This document shows positions 1 to 6,681 of a DNA stretch of 15,116 nucleotides, in pieces. Every line of letters starts with the position of its first letter. Position 1 is the first letter of the stretch. The DNA is taken from NCBI GenBank assembly GCA_019894765.1, contig JAGXNT010000081.1:1-15116 (forward strand). Direction: 5' to 3'. The DNA is from Candidatus Heimdallarchaeota archaeon. GTDB taxonomy: Archaea; Asgardarchaeota; Heimdallarchaeia; JABLTI01. A program made the translations under genes and the position numbers. The notes beneath the pieces were generated by a model. That model ran no database searches and was not told where the DNA came from. It saw nothing but the letters and a program-made list of their open reading frames with translations.

Positions 1-53
1 CGCTTAGTTACTCTTTATTTGTTCATCGGTTAATCTGGATTAGCTGCTGAAAA

Positions 54-63
54 ATTTTAAAGG
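54..63 (+). promoter_or_regulatory. Possible TATA box for the aminotransferase gene
   Basis: The AT-rich element ATTTTAAAGG lies about 33 bases before the ATG at 92. With the usual archaeal TATA-to-start distance of about 26 bases, transcription would begin near 84 and leave a leader of roughly eight bases. A purine-rich AGGAAGAG follows at 61-68, but it is too far from the ATG to be a normal ribosome binding site. The rest of positions 1-91 shows no recognisable gene end. The call is from position and composition only. Confidence 0.3.
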
Positions 64-91
64 AAGAGAACTAATAGATGGTTGATGAATA

Positions 92-1294
92 ATGTTCAAA
101 CAAATTCTGCAAACTCATAGTTTTGAACCCATTCTTTTGGAGAAAGCAAAAGGTTCCTGGGTATGGGATGTTGATGGTAAGAAGTATTTGGATTGCGTTT
201 CAGGTACCTGGTGCACTAATTTGGGTCATAATCATCCTCGAATAATCAAAGCAATGAAAGACCAAATGGAAAAACTCATTCATCGGAACATGTGGTTTTT
301 AACACCTGTTACTCTAGAAGCAGCTGAGAAAGTACTAGATTTTGTTCCAAAGAAATTTGATGCAGTAACCTTCCTTCAAAGTGGAAGTGAAGTAACTGAG
401 TATTCCATAAGTTTAGCACAAAGAGTGACAAAGAAAAGGAAAATTTTGTCTTTGAAAGATTCCTACCTAGGTGCTTTTGGATTAGCTAGGGAATCATCTT
501 ATCATTCAGGAATTGCTTCCAAACTGAAGATACCTTATCCTATTTGTTCAACTTCAAATTGCTCTTGTCTTGATGAACATATTGAGTTAATCGATCATAT
601 TTTACAGAAATATGCAGATGAACTTGCTTGTTTTGTATTAGAACCAATCATGGTTAGTGGAGGAGTACTAAAACCTTGCAAGGCATTTATTGAAGAATTA
701 TGCAAAAGATTGCAGAACGCAGGAGTGCTTGTTGTTTCAAATGAAGTTACGACAGGATTTGGGAGAACAGGAAAGAAATTTGGTTTTGAACATTTTGATA
801 TAAGACCAGATATTGTTGCTATTGGCAAAGCCATGGGTAATGGTTATCCGGTAAGTGCAATTTTAACTAATAATCAAATAACAGATGGATTAACCCCTGC
901 AGAAATGTATTATGCACAATCGCACCAATTAGATCCTCTAGGTTCAGTTGTAGCTAAAACTGTTGTAGATATTTTTGTTGAAGAGCAAATTATCAAGAAA
1001 AGCCAACCCAAAATAAAACAAATCAGAGAAATCTTTGAATCGCTCTCGCATCCATTCATAAAAGAATTCAGAACTCATGGGATGCTTTTTGCAGTTTCTC
1101 TACAATCACATGGAAATATCTTGAGTAAAGAAATACTGATCAAACTAAAATATGAATTATTAAAAGAAGGAATTATCGCAGGTGCAAGTTTAGGAAAAGA
1201 ATTACTTAGATTGATACCGCCATTAACAATTACTACTAATGAAATAAAAATACTGGATGAAAAAATCAACAAAGCATTTAATTCGATTTATTGA
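92..1294 (+). CDS. Class III pyridoxal-phosphate aminotransferase
   Basis: This is a 400-residue cytosolic enzyme of the class III (ornithine/GABA/acetylornithine-type) aminotransferases, which move an amino group between an amine and a keto acid through PLP. Visible landmarks are the N-terminal WVWDVDGKKYLD segment (23-34), QSGSEVTEYS (96-105, the phosphate-binding region), NEVTTGFGRTGKKFGFEH (217-234) and IGKAMGNGYPVSA (244-256), where Lys246 should form the Schiff base. Length is normal for the family. Asn217 replaces the Asp that usually contacts the PLP ring nitrogen. The late motif SHQLDPLG (277-284) replaces the common TFGGNPL-type motif; the two changes together suggest a distinct subgroup, and I recall similar NEVTTG-type sequences in some bacteria. 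The ATG at 92 is the first start after an in-frame TGA at 86-88. The substrate cannot be assigned. The gene stands alone and converges on the next one. Confidence 0.9.
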   Translation: MFKQILQTHSFEPILLEKAKGSWVWDVDGKKYLDCVSGTWCTNLGHNHPRIIKAMKDQMEKLIHRNMWFLTPVTLEAAEKVLDFVPKKFDAVTFLQSGSEVTEYSISLAQRVTKKRKILSLKDSYLGAFGLARESSYHSGIASKLKIPYPICSTSNCSCLDEHIELIDHILQKYADELACFVLEPIMVSGGVLKPCKAFIEELCKRLQNAGVLVVSNEVTTGFGRTGKKFGFEHFDIRPDIVAIGKAMGNGYPVSAILTNNQITDGLTPAEMYYAQSHQLDPLGSVVAKTVVDIFVEEQIIKKSQPKIKQIREIFESLSHPFIKEFRTHGMLFAVSLQSHGNILSKEILIKLKYELLKEGIIAGASLGKELLRLIPPLTITTNEIKILDEKINKAFNSIY

Positions 1295-1313
1295 AAATAA
1301 AAAATGAAGAAGG

Positions 1314-1340
1314 AAAACCGATTATTTGTTAATAGGTTTT
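1314..1340. terminator. Hairpin between convergent genes, probable bidirectional terminator
   Basis: Positions 1314-1324 and 1330-1340 form an 11-pair stem with one G/A mismatch (1320/1334) around a five-base loop. The outer arms are AAAACC and GGTTTT, so either strand reads into a short T run. It lies between the stop of the aminotransferase gene (1294) and the stop of the convergent gene (1343), where a shared terminator would be expected. Confidence 0.45.
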
Positions 1341-1342
1341 AT

Positions 1343-1615
1343 CTAAAATTCAAATCCTTCTAGAGTCTTAACATTAACGTCTTCACGATTTTCTTCAAGC
1401 TTTTTTGTGAGTTCAATGTATTTTGAATCGCTTTGTAGTTTCTGAGTTGTTTCTTTATAGTGGTCTTCATCATTGAAAACAGTCATGAAATAAATCTCTT
1501 GATGGTCTTTGGAGTTATATCCACCACCAACGAGTTTTACATCATACTTTTTGTAAACTTCATTGAACTCTTGAAAGCTGCTATCTTTAACTGCATCCGC
1601 AGTTGTAAATTTCAT
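1343..1615 (-). CDS. Small hypothetical protein, probable dimeric alpha/beta-barrel fold
   Basis: This is a soluble protein of 90 residues from the ATG at 1615, with no signal peptide. Its alternating pattern (FTTADAVK, a helix, KYDVKLVGGGYNS, EIYFMTVFNDEDHY, then a long charged helix and VNVKTLEGFEF) resembles ferredoxin-like proteins of the NIPSNAP / antibiotic-monooxygenase type, but no catalytic motif is evident and the resemblance is only structural. The frame stays open to an ATG at 1663, which would add 16 residues (MMEIIVVLIMIFKLYK). I prefer 1615 because the core fold starts there and an AT-rich TATTAATTA stretch sits about 26 bases upstream. The longer form would be a membrane-anchored version. 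The function is unknown. Confidence 0.6.
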   Translation of the reverse strand: MKFTTADAVKDSSFQEFNEVYKKYDVKLVGGGYNSKDHQEIYFMTVFNDEDHYKETTQKLQSDSKYIELTKKLEENREDVNVKTLEGFEF

Positions 1616-1801
1616 TTTATAGAGTTTGAATATCATAATTAATACTACAATAATTTCCATCAAAACGATACTGCTATACTTACTACTGGATTTGTACTAA
1701 ATATACTGAGAAAGTAATAAAAATGATGTTTTGTCAATGATCTATTTACAAGTAATTGATTCAAATAAAATGCTAATAATAGTAATAGATACGTTGTTAT
1801 G

Positions 1802-1837
1802 AAAAAAAGTGAGGAGCTAGAATAATCCTAGAGCTCC
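1802..1837 (-). terminator. Hairpin plus T-run terminator of the YeiB-like gene
   Basis: Read on the minus strand, GGAGCTCTAG (1837-1828) pairs with CTAGCTCC (1820-1813) with a two-base bulge, and a run of seven T follows at 1808-1802. The stem overlaps the TAG stop at 1819-1817. A GC-containing stem followed by T7 is a convincing transcript end, although archaea may rely on the T run alone. Confidence 0.5.
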
Positions 1838-3601
1838 AACTTTTATTACCAATGTTGTAATTAATACACCAACGAGAATAACCACACCTGAAATTGATAT
1901 CGCTAACCCAGCAGTATTGTGCTTATTTTTTCCTTCTATTTTTTTTGCTCGCAATGAAACAAATAGTGATATGATGTTAACGACTATAAAGAAAATTGAA
2001 CACAAACTTACCAGAGCCAACCTAATGGCGAATCTTGAATCAGAGTCATTTGTTTTCTCTTTTTCAACTTCTGTTTCTGTTGTATCTAAGTTAACCCATT
2101 CTGCATTGTAAAAAGTATTTTCAACATCGACTTGTCCCTTTTGCCACCACTTCATAGATTTATCAAATCTATCTTTTCGAGCTGGAACAAGATTATTTGT
2201 AACAGTTCGAATAAACCACTCCAATGAACCTGTGTATTTTATTTTTTCCCAACCATACAATATTAATGAAAAGACTACTAAAGTCAAGAAGATCGATAGG
2301 ACTGTTCCACTCCAAAACAATTTTTGGTAAGGCACTTTAGTTATCATTAAAGATATTAGGAAAAATATAACGACATAGATCGATTGATTATTATAATTTG
2401 AAAAAGCAACAATACCATAACGTCTTATGTTTTTTGTTCTCTTAGCAAAAGCTTTACCTCTCCCCCTAAACTCAATCAGTCTAAAGAGTAACATTATTGC
2501 CATTAAGCTAAAACCATTTAATGCTAGGAATTGAAAAAGCCAAGAAAAGGGCATAATTGGAACCGTGATCCCTGGAGACATATATAGAGCATTATCTGGT
2601 GCCCAATGACGATGAAAGGAGATAAAACGATAGAAATTAATTGCAACATCAAAAGAATCCGTTCCTGGAGGATAAGAGGCATTCATAATTTTTAGTATAG
2701 CGAAAAGAATCCCTACAACTCCACTAATGAACATTACTCCACCAACAATGAACACTTTTTTAGGAAAGTGTTTGGAAATTTTCTCCTTTGGTTGTGAAAT
2801 TACCAGACCAATAATACTACCCATAAACGAAACAGCAAGGTAGGGAAAAATTGGTTCCATAGGAGCTGCTAACGCTGTAAGAAACGGTGCTCTAAAGATA
2901 TCCCAAAATGGTTCCGTGCCAATCCAAGGCTGAGCGAATTGATGACCATTTGCATATGTTCCCCAAGGATAACCAGGGCCAATTAATCCAACTAAATCCC
3001 AAATGGGTTGTGTTAATCCTACAACGACAAGTCCTAAAACAATGTATGAGATAATCATCTTTCTAGTATTTTTCCAATTACCATTTAGTGAAAGCAAACC
3101 TTGCACAATTCCATTAAGAATCAAACACCAAGCAATTGTATGAACTGTCTCAAAAGTATTCCATTGCCAGAGGAATGTTGTGTAGTCACCAGCTGCTGGA
3201 TTGTTTAAATTACGGAAGAAGTTCCCAACTACTCCATGATAACCAAATGTACTTTCACTTAGCATTGCAAAGATAAGTAGTAATACTCCTCCAACGATTT
3301 GTTTTATGACAAGACTCCTAATTGATTTTCCCCTTTCAAGATGTCTTTGCATACTAACCATATTAGCTATTGCTGATACAAGCAAGAAGAATCCTGCTAA
3401 ACCTCCAAAGAAAGGCAATAAAATCAATGCAAAGAGGTTTGTTGTTGCTAAATTGTTGATATTTGGGTATGCAAGCATTACATCAATATTTAGATAATCA
3501 CCAATCACATGAAGAACAATCATTGCGACAATAGCAATTCCTCGAGCAAAATCAAGAGAGATAAATCTTCTTTTAGTAACCGACTTCTTTTCGGGTTCCA
3601 A
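1817..3601 (-). CDS. YeiB/HGSNAT-like multi-pass membrane protein (DUF1624/DUF418 type)
   Basis: This is a 594-residue integral membrane protein. The N-terminus RRFISLDFARGIAIVAMIVLH (11-31) has the Arg, Leu-Asp, Arg-Gly and His pattern of the HGSNAT/DUF1624 and YeiB families, whose best-known member transfers acetyl groups across a membrane to amino sugars. Many hydrophobic helices follow up to about 450. GIVAFSNYNNQS (396-407) and GSLEWFIR (458-465) resemble the C-terminal signature of DUF418 in YeiB proteins. A charged, mostly hydrophilic stretch (470-522) then leads to two further helices (524-550 and 563-588) around a short basic loop, resembling a DUF4190-type module. Family membership is fairly clear but an acyltransferase role is inference. 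The start is TTG at 3601: an in-frame TAG lies just upstream (3637-3635), no ATG precedes the first helix, and a TATA-like box sits about 25 bases before it. Confidence 0.75.
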   Translation of the reverse strand: MEPEKKSVTKRRFISLDFARGIAIVAMIVLHVIGDYLNIDVMLAYPNINNLATTNLFALILLPFFGGLAGFFLLVSAIANMVSMQRHLERGKSIRSLVIKQIVGGVLLLIFAMLSESTFGYHGVVGNFFRNLNNPAAGDYTTFLWQWNTFETVHTIAWCLILNGIVQGLLSLNGNWKNTRKMIISYIVLGLVVVGLTQPIWDLVGLIGPGYPWGTYANGHQFAQPWIGTEPFWDIFRAPFLTALAAPMEPIFPYLAVSFMGSIIGLVISQPKEKISKHFPKKVFIVGGVMFISGVVGILFAILKIMNASYPPGTDSFDVAINFYRFISFHRHWAPDNALYMSPGITVPIMPFSWLFQFLALNGFSLMAIMLLFRLIEFRGRGKAFAKRTKNIRRYGIVAFSNYNNQSIYVVIFFLISLMITKVPYQKLFWSGTVLSIFLTLVVFSLILYGWEKIKYTGSLEWFIRTVTNNLVPARKDRFDKSMKWWQKGQVDVENTFYNAEWVNLDTTETEVEKEKTNDSDSRFAIRLALVSLCSIFFIVVNIISLFVSLRAKKIEGKNKHNTAGLAISISGVVILVGVLITTLVIKVGALGLF

Positions 3602-3618
3602 TGAGAGATTAACTTGAG

Positions 3619-3631
3619 CTATTATAATATC
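3619..3631 (-). promoter_or_regulatory. TATA box of the YeiB-like gene
   Basis: Minus-strand GATATTATAATAG is centred about 25 bases before the TTG at 3601. This is where an archaeal TATA box would place transcription start at or next to the start codon, implying a leaderless transcript and supporting the TTG start. Confidence 0.4.
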
Positions 3632-3793
3632 GCCCTAATTATCAAATAAACTTCTTGTTGGTATGTTTTATGACTTAAATATTTTTAGGCGAAGAATTCA
3701 GGATATTCTCTATTCTAAAGAGTGATTGGATTGAGATTTCATCTATTCTTAGATTTTCATAAATTCTTTTTAAGGAGAAAGGTTACATCAAAA

Positions 3794-3809
3794 CGGTTAT
3801 AAAAAACCG
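3794..3809 (+). promoter_or_regulatory. TATA box of the ABC operon inside a short inverted repeat
   Basis: TTATAAAAAA (3797-3806) is centred about 26 bases before the TTG at 3827, as expected for an archaeal promoter. It is flanked by the perfect 5-base inverted repeat CGGTT (3794-3798) / AACCG (3805-3809). A repeat spanning the TATA box could be a repressor site, but five bases could also arise by chance. The purine-rich AAAGGGATGA at 3810-3819 could act as a ribosome binding site if there is a leader. Confidence 0.4.
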
Positions 3810-3826
3810 AAAGGGATGATGGCACT

Positions 3827-6676
3827 TTGGAAGATGAAACAATCAATGATAAGATAGAGCTTTCGAAAAAAGAATTGTTTAGAATTTTCTTGAAAACAGG
3901 GAGAAAGAGAGTTGGTTTTTCAATCGCATCAGGTATAATTGTTTTCCTTGCCATCACAAGTTTATGTATGGTTATTTACAGCCATCGTTTCACAGTTTTT
4001 CAAGAGTACCAAACTGAGAATATTGATTGGTATAATGATGGGTACATTAGTGCCTCTACTAATCTTAATAGAAATATGGATGAAAATTTTACAAATAATT
4101 TGATAGCAAATTTTACCTACAATTTTAAAAATACCACAGAACATCTCATTCCAAATTTGAAAATTACAAATACTACCTCAGCATTAAGTGCTCAACAATT
4201 TCGAGCTACGGGTAATCCGATTGATCCTTGGCTATACTTTGAATTTATGGCTCCAGATAATAGAACCTATGAAGCATTATCTAGATGTCTTGTTGCTGGG
4301 AGAATGCCTCTCAACTCTTCTGAGTTAATTTATTATCAAAATGAGCTATTCGATTATCCTGTAAATAGTACTCTTATCTTAAATGATTATCAGATGGAAG
4401 CAGCTCCTGAGCAGACATTTACTATTGTTGGTGTTGTCGAGGATGTTTCTGAAACATTTCAGAATGAGTACATTTCCCAAGATCTCTTCGATTGGTCTTT
4501 TGACAGTCATTTATTATATAATTATTATCGCTTAGCTGTTTTCTTCACAAATTACACTAATCTTCAGTCCAGAATGAACAATTTAGATTACTATTATGGT
4601 ACTGTATCGTATTTGGTGGATTACCAGTACGATTGCTCAGCATTGCAAATAAATAAATTAAGGCAATATATTGAGGCGTATCCAGCAGATGCATACCACA
4701 TTAGGTCAGATGTAACTTTGAGTTATGTGCTACATGCACCAGATATGAAACGTTTCTTAATTCGATTCAGCAATTACTGGATAGAGCAATACTCCAAAAT
4801 TATTGGGATAAATGCTCCATTACTATTTATTATCGGACTAATTAGTGTTGTAACTCTGAATATAGGTTCGAAAGATTTAGCAGCAACGTTTAGAAGAATG
4901 AAGTTGTATGGTCTGAATTATCGAGTTATTCGTCAGATGATTTTCTTAGAGAATCTAATCTTCACGTTTGTGAGTTTTGTTGGGGGAACGCTTATTGGGT
5001 ATCTTATTAGTTATCTATTTACGAATCAAACGCCTGATCGGCCGTTTAATTTCTATCAGAATTCGCTTCAAGAACCCTTACTTCTCATTGCATTAACCTC
5101 ATTTATCATTGGATTCTTCACTTTGAGTTTCTACCTTCAAAATGCAATAGCTAAGAAAACAGTAGGTGATAGCCACCAAGAATATCAGAAGAGGAGAAGA
5201 AGAATTCGTAATATGTTTTCTACTAATGAATTCCGGTTATTTGTAGTCACTCTGTTATTTACTCTAGTTACAGTTATACTCTATGTACTTTATACTTACG
5301 TTGGACCGAATGATCCAATGCTATCTAGCTTTTCTTATCTTACGTTCTTCTGGTTTATGATAACATGTAGTATAGCCTTCATGCTTACATTCCTCTTCTT
5401 AATTGTCGCTAGAATAATTACCTTACTTTGGACATTACTCAACAATCGTTTATGGCGTAATCGCCTGAACATTTTTTCATTATCAATAAAACACTTGTCA
5501 GATAATCGAGGGATTTATCAAACGACAATTTTGGCAGCACTAATATTTGGACTAGTAATAATACCTGGATTGGCTATGGAGAGCTCCATACCATCACATA
5601 TACAAAATGAAGCGAAACTCTCTATGGGAAATACCAATTTGATTGTTACAGATTGGTTTGATCAGTACGATACAATTTTACCGGCAATTGATAATATCTC
5701 AGGTGTGAAAAACGCCACGGAGGTAAGAGCCTATACAATTATCAATGACAATCAAGGAAGCAGGTATCCCAGACCATTTCATATTAATATGCTGGGAATC
5801 GAGGAACCAACTGAATTCATAGAAACGATAGATTTTGATCTGTTTGATGAATCAGTAACTACAGACGACCTTTCATTGTTGAATAACCTATCATTTGCAT
5901 TTTTTGACTCTGAAATTGCTAAGAAATACAATATTGATCCGGGAGAGATATTCAGAACTACATATTACACACGATATGTCTATGAATTTACAAGTATAGG
6001 ATCATTTGATTTCTTTCCCTTATCACCTCTACCAAAGAAGCAAATTTTCCACAATGATGATGTTCTTTCCATTGTTACAAGCCTAGCAACAGCGAAAGAA
6101 CTTACCTATTCTTTGGATTTCTCTACAGATGTATATGGGGAATCAGTTTTACTAATAAGTACAGACAATCAGAGTTCAATACAATATGTCAAAACTCAAC
6201 TAGAGAATATGACTCTTGACACCATGATTATGGAAGATTATTATAACGAATATTATTCCAGAAGTGAATTATTCCCTAAGAATAATCTATTCTTCTTCTC
6301 TTTCATATCAGCATTCACTTTGCTCTTTATAGGCTACTTTACAGGAATGAAGATATTCGATGATAGAATTAGAATAATAGAAGCATTTTACCGCATTGGA
6401 GCTGAAAGAGGAAGAATACTGGGATTATTTACAATGGAGCTGTTCTTTGTAAACATTCTCCCAATAACCATAGCTATGCTTGCTTCGATACCGTTTATTA
6501 GATTTTTAGCGGTTTATTATTTGAATGTCCAAGAATACTATATTCCATTTACACTCGGTATGCCTGCTTGGCTATTTATCGTAATAATACTAGGTGGAAT
6601 AGTACTATCATCAATAGGCTGGTTCTTAGCGATCATACCTGCGCTATACAGATACAGACCAGTAAAACAGGAGTAG
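3827..6676 (+). CDS. FtsX-type ABC transporter permease, two FtsX modules fused
   Basis: This 949-residue membrane protein probably has ten transmembrane helices, near 31-53, 328-346, 373-397, 416-437, 470-491, 502-530, 565-584, 819-840, 868-892 and 911-937. The order is helix, large outer domain (54-325), three helices, two linking helices, helix, second outer domain (585-818), three helices. That is two FtsX/MacB-like modules in one chain. Such permeases couple ATP use to movement of an outer domain, in lipoprotein or lipid handling, efflux or signalling. The outer domains are rich in N-X-S/T sequons (8 in the first, 5 in the second), which supports their exterior location. The cytoplasmic basic stretch KRRRRIRN (455-462) fits the inside-positive rule. 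The start is TTG, because the next in-frame Met (48) would cut into helix 1. The stop is five bases from the ATPase ATG, so the two form an operon. Confidence 0.85.
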   Translation: MEDETINDKIELSKKELFRIFLKTGRKRVGFSIASGIIVFLAITSLCMVIYSHRFTVFQEYQTENIDWYNDGYISASTNLNRNMDENFTNNLIANFTYNFKNTTEHLIPNLKITNTTSALSAQQFRATGNPIDPWLYFEFMAPDNRTYEALSRCLVAGRMPLNSSELIYYQNELFDYPVNSTLILNDYQMEAAPEQTFTIVGVVEDVSETFQNEYISQDLFDWSFDSHLLYNYYRLAVFFTNYTNLQSRMNNLDYYYGTVSYLVDYQYDCSALQINKLRQYIEAYPADAYHIRSDVTLSYVLHAPDMKRFLIRFSNYWIEQYSKIIGINAPLLFIIGLISVVTLNIGSKDLAATFRRMKLYGLNYRVIRQMIFLENLIFTFVSFVGGTLIGYLISYLFTNQTPDRPFNFYQNSLQEPLLLIALTSFIIGFFTLSFYLQNAIAKKTVGDSHQEYQKRRRRIRNMFSTNEFRLFVVTLLFTLVTVILYVLYTYVGPNDPMLSSFSYLTFFWFMITCSIAFMLTFLFLIVARIITLLWTLLNNRLWRNRLNIFSLSIKHLSDNRGIYQTTILAALIFGLVIIPGLAMESSIPSHIQNEAKLSMGNTNLIVTDWFDQYDTILPAIDNISGVKNATEVRAYTIINDNQGSRYPRPFHINMLGIEEPTEFIETIDFDLFDESVTTDDLSLLNNLSFAFFDSEIAKKYNIDPGEIFRTTYYTRYVYEFTSIGSFDFFPLSPLPKKQIFHNDDVLSIVTSLATAKELTYSLDFSTDVYGESVLLISTDNQSSIQYVKTQLENMTLDTMIMEDYYNEYYSRSELFPKNNLFFFSFISAFTLLFIGYFTGMKIFDDRIRIIEAFYRIGAERGRILGLFTMELFFVNILPITIAMLASIPFIRFLAVYYLNVQEYYIPFTLGMPAWLFIVIILGGIVLSSIGWFLAIIPALYRYRPVKQE
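6668..6673 (+). promoter_or_regulatory. Ribosome binding site fixing the ATPase start
   Basis: CAGGAG lies eight bases before the ATG at 6682 and overlaps the last codons of the permease gene. It selects 6682 over the much longer open frame that begins at 6568 inside the permease gene, and it indicates coupled translation of the pair. Confidence 0.6.
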
Positions 6677-6681
6677 ATGAA

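Noticed and set aside
1..91. Possible end of an upstream gene at the left edge
   Set aside because: Open stretches at the edge stop within about 16 codons (frame 1 at 31-33, frame 3 at 46-48) and are too short to recognise.
3816..3857. Short ATG ORF (14 codons with stop) overlapping the permease TTG start
   Set aside because: It could be a leader peptide, but the sequence is not distinctive and the TATA position puts the ATG upstream of the likely transcript start.
6568..6681. Longer ATPase start inside the permease gene, adding 38 residues
   Set aside because: The added segment is the shifted frame of the permease C-terminus and shows no family similarity. CAGGAG with proper spacing and the preceding stop codon point to 6682.
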